The notes beneath the pieces were generated by a model, which had not been told where the DNA came from, made no database searches, and was given only the letters and a program-made list of their open reading frames with translations. A DNA stretch of 64,000 nucleotides. Origin: Neelides folsomi. Taxonomy: Eukaryota; Arthropoda; Collembola; Neelipleona; Neelidae. Within the stretch, counting starts at the first letter, position 1. Each line of letters begins with the position of its first letter. Below are positions 13,401 through 28,400 of this stretch, piece after piece. The position numbers and the translations under genes are program-made. The DNA lies in NCBI GenBank assembly GCA_034687125.1, contig JAQGBZ010000144.1, forward strand, positions 1 through 64,000. Reading direction: 5' to 3'.

Positions 13401-16400
13401 TCCCTTTGAGAATTTGGAACCCCTTGACCTTTCACTTCCCTATTCCCTATTCAATGCCACTTTAAATTCAATGCATAAAAGTGGATTGTAAAATTGTAAT
13501 CCAAAGGCACATTAACATTAAGATCAATTGTAATTGAATTTAAAACTAGACTTTCGAACTCATCTTCCTCTTTAGTTTTCCTTTGAAATGAAAATAGAAG
13601 GAAAGTAGTGAAACTACGGAGGATCCTAAAATGACAAATTGAATTAACTTTACATTTTGAGAAACAAAGAGAGGGCTTTTAAATCCACGTGTATTTTCTC
13701 TTCTGCTTAAAATCGAAAAGCCCTGAACTTCATTCGAATAGTGCACTGCAGTGTTGAAATGGTTCACATTTTACTCCCTTACTTTCTCAACCCCAACCCC
13801 AAAACTACTCTACTGGGCTATCAAGGACTAAGGGAAATGCCGAAATTGTAAAGACAGTCAAGTGAACCGATATCCTTTCCTTGTCTATTTGATACAAAAT
13901 CAACAACGACAGGGATAATTCCTTTCGTGGCCTCCGACGAAGCCTCCAACAACATTGAAGAGAACTTCCAACTTTCCATCCGTCGTAATGCTCCCCAATT
14001 CTGTTGCATCTCCGATACTTCAAGTTCAAACCAAATTTTTGGAGTCCAAACTTTACAAGGAAATGCCTTTAGCCAAATTGAAACTTTTCCTTTCAAGCTC
14101 AGAAATGCAATTTGCCATTTCTCCATCAGTCGATCAGTTATAAGTTATAAAGCTTATAGCTATAACCTTCAATTTCAAAGACGAGTTTTGTGACGGAGAA
14201 AGTACACACAACTTGTTAATCTCAACGTCAATCATATTAACTTAAACTTTAACTTAAAATTGCTAAATAATAAACTTGATTTTTTTCGTGGAAAGTTTAA
14301 TTAAAAAAATTAACCAAAAACTATCTGAAATTCACTTGATGAATTAAAACTCAAAGTTTATTGTTTGTTAAGTTCATTAAATATTCAAGTTAATAACATA
14401 TTTAATAAACAACAGAGAATAAAAAAGCTTTAAATTGGGGAGATTGATGTTGGAAAATTGGGCTTATTATTTAAATCTATAAGACGAGATTGGATGTCTT
14501 TAAAGAAATATTTAATTAGAATTTAGTGAATTATTTACCTTTTGCATTTTTCTTGCAGACGTAACCGGAAGCTTGATTGCATTCGGCGAGCCTCCAAGCA
14601 AAGTCGCCTTTGTGTCCCCCGTCATGCCAGTAAACACTGAGGCATTTCCAGTCAGATATCGTTTGCAAGTCCGAGGGATGAAATGCTAATTTTTTAAATA
14701 ATTTAAACATTTTTATTTGATCTCCATCCTAAACTGATTCTCATTATCAGGATTCAAGATATACTGATAGCTACTCTGTAATATGTACCTATATGTTGTT
14801 CAAAAAGTTCTTTCCTCAATAAGTGCGTAAAATTTTTAGAATTTTTTTTAAATATTAATATCCAAGAAGTCCAAGATAATTAAGTTTATTCGACCAACGA
14901 ACCTAAAATTACCGCGACCTTAATTAGTCCATAACGATTAATTTTGACGTGCCGTCTTAGACCAATAAACTTAGGAGATAATTCTGAAGAGCCCTTCACT
15001 TCCTATAAACAATTCTGATGCAAATAGCATACGAAACATAATTCCATATAAAAACGAAATGTAAAGATATCATGGGTATTTTATAATACATATACCCATA
15101 AAATAGCAGAGTAATTTTTCTTCATGTCAAAAATTTCATACTACATGTATTTATACTTATGTATATAGCTTATGCTTACAAAATATAACAAGTCTGTAAA
15201 ATATAATTTTGTTGGTGGAGAAATGGAAATGCTATAAAGTTTGTAAAAATAACGAGGGTAAACTATACCTCGTATTATATTAATATAATAATATTACATA
15301 CCATATACCTGTATAGTACACAAGTAGACGGAAAATATGGAAAATATAAAAATTGTATAAGAGTTTGAATATGTAATATAAAAACGTCTACCCACCTGAA
15401 AAGTTGAATGGCATTTGGTCAGTCCAGACAAGTTGACTATTTTGGTCGATGGATCCTCCGAGCCAAAAGATTACTTTTTTATCATAATGGGGAGAGGAGA
15501 GAAAGTTTTTGGTGAAGAAGAGCCATTCCTCGATCGACAACACGCTCGCCATGTTCCCCTAAAAATTCAACATTAACCTCAATTAACCTTTCCCTCTTCA
15601 TCAACTTCTCATCCATTCATGAGCTCTTCTTAATCCACCTCTTCCTACCCTTTTATTAACAAAATAAGCTTCTTTTATATTCTTCTACATAATAAATACG
15701 CCCGCCACTCTGCTCATTAAAATTCTTACGAACGTATTTTCATTTATTCTACATTTTCCCATTCCTTACATTAGTATACTTATTTTATAAGGATAGAGTC
15801 TTAATATAATAAATACTATATAAGAAAACAGATATTTATTCAAAACGTATAAAGTAAGTTCAATTCAAAAGGCTCAAAGGAATTCCTCACTCTATTTATT
15901 TACATAAAAGGTCTCGTGTGTAGTAAAAGGGAAAGTGAGCTTTGAAAGGAATTTCACGATTTGGGCTTCAAAAGGAAAATCATCTTTGACCTTAAAATCT
16001 CCTTTGGGGTCTCGGGTTTTATTAAATGTCAAAGAGTAAGGAGATTCTTCAATCAAACATTTCCAAACAAGAAACCGAAAACATCACTCACAAAATGAAA
16101 TCTTTATTCAAAGATAATACACATTTCACATAAATTCAATAGAGTATATATGGACCGCATGGGCCGAGCTAAGCAATTACAAAAGGAAACATTTAAGTAA
16201 ATCTAATCTGTACATAAGTACGTACATATTTAATAAAATATATCATAAATCAAATGTAGGTATATTAAATTTCATTTTCTAAGAAATCACCAAATTCCAT
16301 TAACAATTTATCAAAACGTTAAAATAATGGAAATGCAATCCAGAAAACCGCCCTAGCTTTAAACGTAATTGAAATTTTGTTATAATACTTTGAACCAGGG

Positions 16401-19400
16401 ATGTTGAATGTCCGACATTTATGAATCTTGGACATATGTCCTATATATAACCTATATGTATTTTAAATAATGTTATTCAATATGAGCACTATAAAAGAAA
16501 GTCTTCGGAATTATCAGACTCGTCAGAATTATCATTTGTGTCGAGGTCGAGAGTGGTCACCAAAATGTCAGGACTTTGCTCACACAATTCCGTAGACGGT
16601 GATATATTTAAAATTTGAACAAAAATTTTAGTTATATTTGAAAAGGATGAAATGTTTTCTCACTAGGTAATTCGTTCAATATTCAATTTTTGACCTAAAG
16701 TAAAATCTTTAGAAAAGACACCAGAATTTGACCGAAAATCATTAAATTCATTAATAATTTTTAAATGATCGAATCCCCTTGACTTAGCATATTTGCTCAA
16801 AAAAGATAGCTTCCACATGTTCTTCCGGGGTTAAGAGACTTGTTGCCTTAATATCCAAAAGATGAGCAATTAAATGGACAGGACGAAGACAGAATGTTCT
16901 TTCATTAATTGCATTTGCGATTAACTCGGATTCATTTTCAATCCAAATGTTATTTTGCAAAACTTGATTCAATTCTGTCAAATTTTTAAACGCTTCAACA
17001 ACCAAGCTAATTGAACCATTGCTATCTCCTTCAAACACTTGAAATTGGATTAATAAGCTATTAATATAATTTGCAGTTTCTCAAAAAAATCGACATCAAA
17101 ATTTCATGACTCAAATTTGAATTTGAAACTAGCGTTTCTTTTAATACAGCTCCAGAGCCATCAATTGCAAGATTCTTTAATGCCCACTTTATTTTCAATA
17201 AGTTATCAATCATCTTTGAATAAGAGCACCAACGCGTATACTTGACTTGATTCTTTTCGCTGGATCTTATCAAAAACAGCTTTGAGAATAGAGTTTTTAA
17301 TTTTTGAGGAGATTTTCACAGCAACATCAATGACAGCTTCAACCGATTTAATCTTTAAAATGCCATGCTTTAAAATATTGAGTCCATGGTCAACACATCC
17401 AAAAGTTATTAAATTTGGATATAACTTTTCAAGCTGAGACCAAGTTCCTTTAAAGTTTTTTGCATTATTGCTTCCAAAGGATATTACTTTTTCAGGTCCA
17501 ATCTCCTCGGTTGTATTTACAATGAGATTCAACAATTCTGAGTTGTGTGTCTTTCAGTTTCGGTTGCAACAGTTTTTAAGATAAACTTTTGGTGTCTTCA
17601 CCACAAATGACAAAATTGGATCCCTTCTATTATAATTTAAATAAAAATGTTTTTTAAAATACGGAAATGAATTAACGGGTAAGGAATATTTTTTAAATCA
17701 TAAAGTTTAATTCATTACCTAATATTTGAAAAGTCATCGCACTGAATTGATACAGTTTCTGCACTTTTAATGTCGTCCCAAACTGTTGTTTTAGGAATCT
17801 AATGAAACTTTATTCGTAGTTTCCTTTTCAGTAACTTTTTGCTTTGAAGTGCTTAACATTACGTTTGGCGCAGGGGTTTTTAAGCATTTTTCAGAATGTG
17901 AAGTCATTCTTGTAGCGTGACGAAAGTAAGAAAAATTTCAAAATTTACATTTGTATGTTTTTAATTTGGAATTTGGATATTTTCCTAGTACAATGTCAAA
18001 ATTTTTATACACTCCACCTTTTTCTCTCACCATTTTGAAATTATCGTTACTCAAATTCAATTAGTGAACATAAATTTAATTGGAGAAAAATTGTCGTATT
18101 CAGAAAATATCTGACTTAACTTACTGACAAGTTTACTTAATCTAATAAGAATAAGCGCGTTTTGGTCAAATAATTAAAAGGAAATTTTAATCTCTCCTCT
18201 GGCATTAATTAGCGTTATATTAAATAAATATTTTGGACATTTATGATTTGGACATATGTCCAATGTGTCCGGACATTTTGGACATATGTTGGGACATAAA
18301 TGTCCAGACTCGCATCCCTGCTTTGAACGATAAATATTTAATTGTTATTCTTCCGCATTAGGCATTACCTTGTGGGCTGAGCATATTTGATGTGCTATGT
18401 TCCATGTAACTGGCGGGTGTGTGACAAAGAGGTAACAGTAGTCTCCATGTTTCTCCATGTGCTGATCCACGCACATCTCTTCCGCATCTGGATAAGAGTG
18501 GGATAATTAATTAAACCCACTAATTGACGACTTTTACCTTTAATTCCATTAAATGTACATTTAATTCTCATTTGAAAGTTTTCTAATGCATTATTCGTGT
18601 TCAAATTTCAATTTCGATAGTGGAGGAGGATTTTGTTAAAGTGGGCGAGGAAAGGCCATGGTATGGTGGAACATGCTATCAATTCTCCAATCAACTTGTA
18701 AAATAAATTCTCTTTAAATACTATTATAGTTAAATACAGATAAGGAAGAACTGTTCAAGGTGACTTCAATTTCACTGTGGTTAAACTTTACTTTACTGAA
18801 AAAAGCACATGCGAGGAGAAAGCCGTACAAAGAATTTACCAATCCTGTAATGAAAGCAAGTTTAGTTTATTGTTAGTGTAAAAATACTTAAGTTTATAAC
18901 TGTGATACATATAATGTAATATTTACAATGCGAACATCAATTGTCGATAATAGATAATTAGCAAATAAAAACTAAATTGATGTTTTAGAACAATTTCAAA
19001 CAATATGGGAGTAACAATTTTAAATAAGAGTGTGATCACGATCACTGTGTTAAGTGCGAGTTTAAAGAAATAGGGGACAAAATTTCATATACAAACAAAA
19101 TCATTGATCGTAAGGTTATAAGTCTTATAAGCAAAGTTTTAAGGTGATTTATTTCATAAATAAGGAGACTTTTATTATTAAATTGTCCTAGTTGGAAAGG
19201 AGTGTTAAATAAAACAGTGGGAGGAAATAAGTAAAATGGTGGCGTCTCCGCCACATCAACTCCACAATTCTCGAATAAAATGAAATGGGGAAAGTTGAGG
19301 TAATGGGAAAAAGACTCACCGTAACGTCGCCGTTTTTGGTCCAGGTCTGAGGAGAATAAGCCATGCATAGAGAGAGGAAGAACACCATGACCACCAACAT

Positions 19401-22400
19401 TAGAGTTTTTATCCAAAGACGTAGTTGAAGGCGACCAGGGTGAATTTTGAACATCAGAAAGAACACCAACGTCACATGCATCAGAGAAGCAGCACAGAGA
19501 AGAACACAAAGCAAAAGTCCGTAAATAATTAGTTGCTCCTTTGGTGCGTTTTTATCATTTATTTATTCCTAGTTATTTTACATACAACTTTACAATAACA
19601 TTCATATTATTAATATTACTGATATACAATACAATTACTAATATGGTATGTATTTATTGTGTATTTATTTATGACAATATTATAAGTATGTAATCATTAA
19701 TAATTTAGCATGTATTTATTATGCCAAAGAATACAGGTAGGTGTGAAATTGTATTAAGCTAATGATTTGAAATATCGATCAACTCCAGTATTCAAATCTC
19801 GCAATGTCCATTATTGTCCTTTCAATTAGATAATTGCTCCACTTTAATATTTCATTTAAAAGCGGGAGTAAATTGGAAATTTTCAATTAAAATTTCCCTT
19901 TCAAATCATTTGGCAATCGAGTGAAATTGCTTTTTCATTTCCGACCTTTAGACCGTAAAATACCTAATACTCAAATAAAATACATTGGTCATCAAATTCC
20001 TTAAAAAGCTACTAAAAATATGTATCTCTCTTTAGCCCAAATTCACGTCCCCTTTCCCAAATGATAAAAATTAATTTAAGATTGAAACTGTTTCAAATTT
20101 CCTTTCAATTTCCTATCTATATTCACCATTATCAATTTATCAAGAATATGAAGTGGAAATAAAGTCATCAAAAGTGTATAAAGAGATCAAGTTTCAATAA
20201 TTCGAGACCTTCGAGTTTTAATGACCCAAGTTGATTTTGAGTTGAAAAAGTTTCTTTTCCTATCTACCCAACGTGAGAAAGGAGACATAATTACACAGCT
20301 CACGTTAAAGTACTCAGAATGATGAAAAATTCATGAAGACTATCTTCACACGGCACATGTTCGCCTGGTTGAAGTGCTTTGTATATTAAAACCTATCTTA
20401 AATGTTGGGATAAAAGGGCGATTCGGCGATTCCTATTCTCTCATTGCATCATTGTATACTTAAAATACGATGAGAAAGAATCCCTGACCCTGAAAATTAG
20501 TTTCTAGGTAAGTATATGAACCTAGGGGTTTGATAAAAGGTATACCGTATATCCTTTTATCTAACCCCACCCTTTTTAAGCCTTCATAACTCCTCTGTCT
20601 GGTCTAACTACTGTCTCTGTAAATGTTAGTGCTTATATTACTCTCGAAATTCTACAGATATCGGCTATATCTCGATATCAACAATTGCCGAAAATGGTAT
20701 ATGAGAAGATATCCAATACCAGGGTATATCCAAAGATATCAAGGAATAAACCATCTTCACTTATATTAAGAAAACGTGCAAGAAAGACATTCATGCAATA
20801 TTCACCTTCGATTCCTTCAGAATTTCTCATGTTTGGCCATTTCCCCTTGCTTTCTCTGTCTATTCCTCCTCCATTAAAACAAGCTTTACTAATAAATGAG
20901 GAAGATCTACTTTACGACAATGTTAGAAAGATAGTCAAAGTACCATTACCTACTCATATTACAAAACTTTGATATAGCACAGCATTTACGTATATTGTAC
21001 ACATTCTATAGTTATCTATATAAAATACAATATATAAAAATAAGTACATATTTAATATTTATACATTATAATTATTTGATGATGTTCAACGTAGAGTTTA
21101 ACAGAGCGGAATTATAAAATGCTATCACTCTGTTAGTCTCGACCACTCACTTAAAGGAAAAGTGAGAATAATAAACGAAGAGATGAGTGAGTTACAATTT
21201 CGTTAATAAATCAGTACCCTTTGGATTTGGATTACATAAAGAACAAGTCCATTAAATTCCTCTTAAAAATATATTACAGGGCATTTACTTATTGTCTTAC
21301 TCAACCATAATGATTCAAGCTCACAGTAACATTAAGTCATTTAGTCAATTTAAACGATAAGCGATATGTGCCTAACTACAGAAAGTTTTTGGACTCTTTG
21401 TTAAATATGGCTTGTTTTAACATTTTTAAAAGGCCGCTAATTCATAGTCATTTTGGAATATTTTTAAATGGATGGTTAATAGGAATATTTTAAAAGTATT
21501 AAAGTAATATTGTACACTAATCTTATTCTTGCCAAAGAGTATAAAATACTGATAGTTACATACAATATTAGGTATGTATATATTTTATTATATCTCTCTT
21601 AATTTATGTAGGTGTCTACTACATATTTAAATACATAAAAATACATGTCTTAGGAATGAGCATCTTGTAAAGTAGTAGGTACCATAATGGCAATTACTGC
21701 TTAAAGAAAATAGTCCAATAAATCATTTCCATATTAAGCTTCCATAATGCCCAATGCTCAAAGTTAATATTATGTACTATACTTCCATTTTTTATGGAAA
21801 AACTTCAAATACAAATATCTGTAATATACCTACATAGGTAGATTATAGGTATATGAAAACGGAGTGAATAAGTAATAACCGTAGATAAAATTATGAGTTA
21901 TGGCAGGTAGGATTAAAGGGAAATGGATTTCTCCTAATAATACTTATAACATCATTACTGACTTTGAGAAAGTTTAACAAATGTAATTTTATTATGTAAT
22001 GTTCTTATACACAATTGTAAATTATAATTCAATCATGTTATTTTTATGTTTATTATTTTTAAGTAAATTCTCAGGAGTGCCCAATAGTAATGAATAACCA
22101 TAACTTCATTTTAATAGTAAACTATTAAAATGAAGCCTATGGTTTTTCATGGACAATATAAATCTGGGGTATATGGTATAATATTTCCTTCTAACTAGTT
22201 GCAAGAGCAAGCTTAAATAAATTTAATCAATTTATTAGGTATTTGGCATACGCACTAACATTAAGATATACACAAACTTAATATTCTTAAAGCATTATAA
22301 TACCCACTTAAAAGTTATAGTCTATTAACCTTGAATTTATTCCGACTTATTGCTAATTCTTCATTAAAGAATGGGAAACAAGACGAGAGTTTCATTTATG

Positions 22401-25400
22401 AATAAGAATATGAGGGCTCTTAACGCCCTCATTTTAGAGCTTTCTCGAAAAGGTCATCTTTTGTATTCTCAATGAAAGAGAATAGTTCATATCTATTAAA
22501 TTGGTAAACAAGCTTTCATTTTCCTTAAGTGCTATCTATTCTTCAACAAATGAGATTTAGAAAAAAACACATCATTTTAAAAAAGGAGCTTAAATATACT
22601 TACATTTAGTACTTACATATAAACTCTCTTTCTGTGGCTTTTGAAGTCAAGCTGGATTTTATCAAAGGATTATTGCAGATTGCACAATTCCATTAAAATT
22701 CAAATAAAGCCTTATTAAATGTAAAGTAAAGATGTTCGAAGGCTAAGGACGACAAAACAAACTTTCTCTCACTCCCATTGGCACTCCCAAAATAAATGGT
22801 TGAAGAAAAAGAGATGTGAAGAAACTTTCCTTTAATTCCCCTTCGAAGACCAACGGAGTTTATGGAGCGGAGAAAAGCAACCAGTTGCTCCCCTACCCCA
22901 AACACACATTTTTCATCCGCCCAATTGTGTGTGAGGAGATTAAAGTTTTTTCTATCACACTGCTTACCTTCACCACAATGGATAATATGGGTAGACTTGA
23001 CACATACACAAAAGATATCCAGGATACATCCTTATATAATTCTAATTAATATACTGATACTAGTTTAATAAATACCCATTTTTATAGGTAGGTAGTTATG
23101 TATATTTGATTTTTGTTATATTGATATTGATATCATATCAATGACATTGATATATTAGTTTTATATATTGGAAGCGGCATACATATAAACATCAATATAT
23201 CGGCCCCATTATTTCTTCCTTTCTTCTCATCAAGGACCAACACGGCCCAATGTTTATTGATTCTACCTGAGAATAACAAACTTCCCCTACGTGCTCAACC
23301 TTTTCTAAGAGGCTTTCACGCTCCGACCTTCTTTCTCATTTTTCTTTTTTTTTCTTCTTATTTTACGCCTACGCTCCTCCTTTTCACGTTAAAATTTCAT
23401 TCCTTCTATGATGATTAATAGTATGACCACCGATATTGTGTTGCTAATATTGCTCCGATTATTCATTTGTCTACTTTCAAATTAAGGGTTTTCCTTTTAT
23501 ACCTCAACCTTTTACAGTAAAGATATTTTAAATTGATGAAAATTGTAAAACAAGAACGGAGACTTTAAAAATGATTTTGGGCTGTTTACATTTTTACCCA
23601 ATTACGAAATTCTTTTAATTTTAGAAAATAACATGAAAGCAAAGAGAAATGTGTACTCGTAATTAGTCTTATTACAAAGAGTATATTATATTATTATAAA
23701 ATTAAAGCTTATTTACCTAAACATTCTTAATCAAACTGTTCATAAATAACCTTCAGTTTAATTTTGTTTTGTTAATGTGCATACAGCATAGTTGATCAAG
23801 AGCACTGGAGCTCAAAAGATTCTCATTGGCTTGGAAGTTTAATGATCAAAGCGTGGTTTAATAGTTATTTAACTATGCATTTTAAATAGTTATACATACA
23901 AAAGCCCGTATATATATATATATATTAATTACTGACGTAAGTACTGCATAGCATATGTACATACTTTGCGTATATCTATGTGTTTCATTATATTCCACTT
24001 ATGCTCCACAAGTTTAATTTCTAATTTCTTCCTTATTTCCCCTCTTAACAGTTTTGGTCCTTTCTCATTTCCGCCCCTTCTTTCCTTCCTTCTTCCTCTT
24101 CACGTTCCTTCTCAATCTTAAATATTTAAATTTACCAGTTTTTCCTTACCATTCAAATTCAACGTCTCTTCCTTCATGTTACGTAACGTTAACGTTATAA
24201 TAAGAATAAGTTATAAACTTCGTTCTAGTACATATAAATTGTCTCAAATATTTTACCACATTTTAAATTGTCCTTTTATCCTTTGCTACATTCCCTTGAA
24301 GTTTGCAAAATTGTTCCCGGAATAAGCCTTTGTAAGAATGTACTGTTAACCTAATCAAACTAATTTCAATTTATTTTTGTAGAAAATGCATACATACAAA
24401 TATGTAGAGTATATTATACACAGAATTAAGTGTTTGGAAAGAATCCTATACAAGTACTTGTAATTGTGTATTCCTTTTGAATATACTTTAATAATTGCAA
24501 ACATAATGTTCCATCCACGTTATATCATTATGGTTTGTATGAATATGTCTAGAACATATTTCCAGGACAAAAGATGTCTGAGGCAAAGTGAATAGAATTG
24601 AACGCGTATGAGATTGTAAAGAAGTAAAATTAATTATTCAGACCCCAACCACCGTCATAGGGAGAAAGAATTGAATTAAAAAGAGAATACATTGATATTG
24701 TGCCAGCTGATTAGAGCCAAAGTTTGTGAACGTAGAAGAACTTTTGTGAGTCAAAGTAGGGAGAAAATCGATTGAGCCACTTGGACGAAAATGGGAAAAT
24801 CGCCCCGACACTTGACGCTCGTGTTTTCGAGGACACTTCGCCCCAACACACAATAATATACAGAATAATATATATACTTAAATATTTATACTATATATAC
24901 CTGACTGGTACCCCTTGAAAGACATTCCAAGATACATGCCAGATGCATCAAGTTGTTTTCTCTCATAAGAAAGCAGAAGACCCATTTTGGAGAGGAATTC
25001 CGTTTTTTATACTTTACATACCTTTTCAAACAAAAGATCGTGGTATTTGCGCATTTTAAATTGAAACTCGATCATCGGAAATTTCATTTACTTTCATATC
25101 TACGATATGATCGTTCCATCTCAATTTCTTTAAATCAACTTCATAATAAAATATTAAGTATAAAATAAGTATATATTTATTATATACTTAGTTTATTGTA
25201 TTGAATCCATCTAACTAATGGTAAGTGTGATGTATTTCGAGCCCTGAAATTAAATAATATAACTCTATTTAATTTTAATTTTAAGTCTGTGAAAATGGAA
25301 GCCAAGTACTAAATATTGCCAAATATGTGAAAATGGTTGTAAAGTCAATTTAGCCTTTTTATCTTTCATCTTATCGGAAGTTGTTGGAGTTTTTTTATCA

Positions 25401-28400
25401 ATAAACGACCCTTGAAATTTTAACCAAATTTTAGTATTTCGTAGCACCAATTTTTAAATGTAAGTTGTCAGAGATAAAATATTTCAAAAATTCCAATGGA
25501 ACAAATTATTCAATTTGAGGGAGAAACAAATTTAAAACTGGCGCATAAATCCTTCAACATTACTTTAAAACTCCGTGCATTCAAGTCTTATTTTAGTTCA
25601 TGACTTGACGTGGAAATGTATGGAGCCAAAAATGGAGTCTGCACACGTAATGTTTGTTATCAATGTTGAACTAAATAGAACTCGACGTTCGCGCTTCTGT
25701 TGGTAAATGTCAGCCTAAAACTAAAAGATGCCGAGAATAAAAAGTTAAAAATAGTGAAACAAATCCGCGCGATAAATCTATAAATGCAGAGAGAGAGAAA
25801 TGAAAGAAATGGAAAAGAAAACTATACCTTTTTCTGCCCATCCCCGCGCTTTGAACCCGGGGAAATTGTGCGAAAAGTCGGATTCGAACTTGAGGTTCAC
25901 GGAAGACCCTTTGCTCTCGTACCTCAACAATTTCAATTTCTTACTCCAATCTCCACAGTGGCGAAGAACTGTTTTATTCACTCCACGACTCGTTTTCAAA
26001 TCGCCATCCACTTCTTGAATTTCCAATGAATCGTACTTGCAGCTGAAATTTATAATAACAGGATCAGAATTAATAATGCTTAAATTAATTATCCACTGTT
26101 AGATTGTTATACTGTACTTATACTATACTTATACATGTTATATAGTATTCAAGATTAATAGTACAGAAATAGTCTTTAACAGTGTTTTACACACTTTATT
26201 ACCCAAATTCAATCCAAAGTATCACCTACAAGAAATTGAGATAATTGATCTTATGATTAAGAATTTAGAATCTATCTCTAAAATAAAACTATGTATTTAT
26301 AATACATAATACAGTAGATTGTGTATTAGATGATGATGTAGATCAAAACTGCGAAGCATTTATAAACCATCTCTATTATTTACCCAAACATTCTTTTAAT
26401 TATGTGGCAAATGTTTGGAATTGAAACTCTTTTAATTCCCAAAATTTAGTCCTTTGAAGTTTTGTAAAGCTAAATAAAGAGGAAGTTGAAAAATAAATAA
26501 AAGTTGAAAAGATTCCTTGTATGTCTCAATTACAAAGAAAGGCGAGTTTCTCAGAGATACGACGTAAAAACTCGCGCCCTTTCGCATAGATAATTTCTCT
26601 TGGGAAATCCAGCTGATATATGCAATATATAAATGTTTTTAAGAGATAACAATACAATACAATGTATATATAACATAGTACTTTAGTACATTTTATATAT
26701 GTATATCATGATAAATATCATGGGTATAATATACAATATGGACACATGGTCTTCATACTTTATGAGTCTATTATCAAAATCGCAAGATTTCAAATCTTCA
26801 ATTCCAACTGCCTCGAGATTTGAAATTAAAATTAAACTCATTAACATTAAATCATATTTGTTTGCAAAAAACCCTAAAATAAGACTTGTAGATTTTTAAA
26901 TATACAATTGTTTGAAAAAAGCATTATTGTATCGCTATTAAAACATCTACAAAATAGTGTTTAACATGTAATAAATATTTGAAAATCTCTTGATGGGAAT
27001 TGGAAGGAGTCATATAAATATATTGTCATTGTAAACTCCCAACGCACCAGTTAGCCCCACCACAAAATTTTGGAGATATACAAGAAATCAATGTATTGAA
27101 CAATTAAATATTTTATAGTTTATTGGTACATCTTAGTAAAGCACAAAAATGACAAAATTGGTTAAATGGGATTTAAAAACAAAACGCAATTAAAAATAAA
27201 TCAGTTTTTCTCAATTTGAACAACGTAATGGATATGATAAATGATTAGAATTTGATTAAATTTATAGGAATTTTATGAATTTTTATATATTTCACTATTT
27301 AATTGATCGTCCATTAATATTAATTAATGAAAAAATACAGTTTTCCATTGAATCGGCAAGAGTGTGGAGTAGGTCCAGAGGGATTTCGTTCCAAGCATTA
27401 AGCAATGCTATTCTCAGTTTGTTGAGGTTAGCGTACACTTTCGCGTTGGCATAAATCATCCTTAAAAGGTAAGCCCAGAGGTTTTCCATTGGGTTGAGGT
27501 CAGGAGAACAGATGGCCAATCAAATAGGCGGTTTCCAGAGATCCCCCTCTCCCTTAATCACTCCAAAGATTGTTCGGATACATGAGGTCGAGTGTTATCT
27601 TGCTGCAGAATCCAACGATTTCCGCCTTGACGATTTCCGCCTTGACCAAAATTCATGTGGTCTCTAGCCCATTCCAATCTTCTCGTAATATGATCTGGAG
27701 TTAAATGAGGAGTTTTCATCTTTTTCCTCTTGATGATGGGTGAACTCCTAATGAACGTCCTAATTGTCGTAAGAGATGCATCCAATTGAAGATCTCCTTT
27801 TAGCTTTGGTGCTGTTGTCGAAATGTTACTGATATTTTGGATGATAGCACGCTTATCATGTGGTGAAAGCGCTTCCGGTCTTTTTTCTCCAGGTGTGACC
27901 CCATAATTTCCCCCAAGTGTGAAGAAATTTCTGATTACTTTTGATGATCTCCCTATTGTTCGTGAAATTGCATTAATTGACAATCCTTCATGTCGTAATT
28001 GAGAAATCCTTCCCCTTTCAGCGACTGACAAGCGTTGCCGATGATCCATTTCTGGTAAAACAATAATATTTGTATTAGAAAGATCATTAATATATACGTA
28101 AACTATATATTAATGATCTTTCTATACGAAGTTCTGAATAACTTCAAAATAATATTTAATAATAAGAATCAACATTTATAGAAATAATTAGTTAAAATTC
28201 TTACCATTGATGCACGTTTAAATCGATGGGAAATGTGGAGAAAGCATAGGGGGCTATCAGTTCCGTTGATTGAAATAACGAAAATTTAATTGTAATTAAC
28301 GAAAGATTTTAAAATTGACCAATTTTTAAATGAAATATTTGTACATATTCAGTGTGAAATATTAATGCTTGGTTTTGAAATTTTAAGTTTATGCCATTTA

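Larger units (their letters stand above)
19509..25827. other. Intron 8 of the giant gene: mostly empty
   Basis: This intron separates exon 8 from the microexon. It holds a strong hairpin at 22097-22144, a TA microsatellite near 23912-23930, and GC-richer patches near 22690-22950 and 24640-24850 that are open in several frames. The 24.64-24.85 kb patch was considered as an exon, but its splice phases and sequence do not fit. I see no other gene. Confidence 0.5.

Noticed and set aside
18601-18700. Plus-strand WYGGTCYQF segment resembling a lectin start
   Set aside because: It is on the wrong strand for the gene, has no supporting splice sites or continuation, and is short enough to be chance.
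19188-19514. Signal-peptide-like start of a separate CUB/lectin gene on the minus strand
   Set aside because: The hydrophobic stretch is the pyrimidine tract of a splice acceptor, and the frame ends in a phase that cannot join the lectin exon at 18487.
20685-20972. 95-codon plus-strand ORF
   Set aside because: It is AT-rich with no domain or splice context, and repeated GATATC-like words suggest low-complexity sequence.
22693-23049. Overlapping 70-77 codon ORFs on both strands
   Set aside because: Neither strand shows a domain, start context or splice sites in phase with the surrounding gene.
23912-23930. TA dinucleotide run
   Set aside because: Ordinary short microsatellite in an AT-rich intron.
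24638-24853. Additional exon of the giant receptor with two cysteines
   Set aside because: With a phase matching the upstream exon it either reads into a stop or starts from an implausible hydrophobic leader; direct splicing from 25828 to 19346 is clean.
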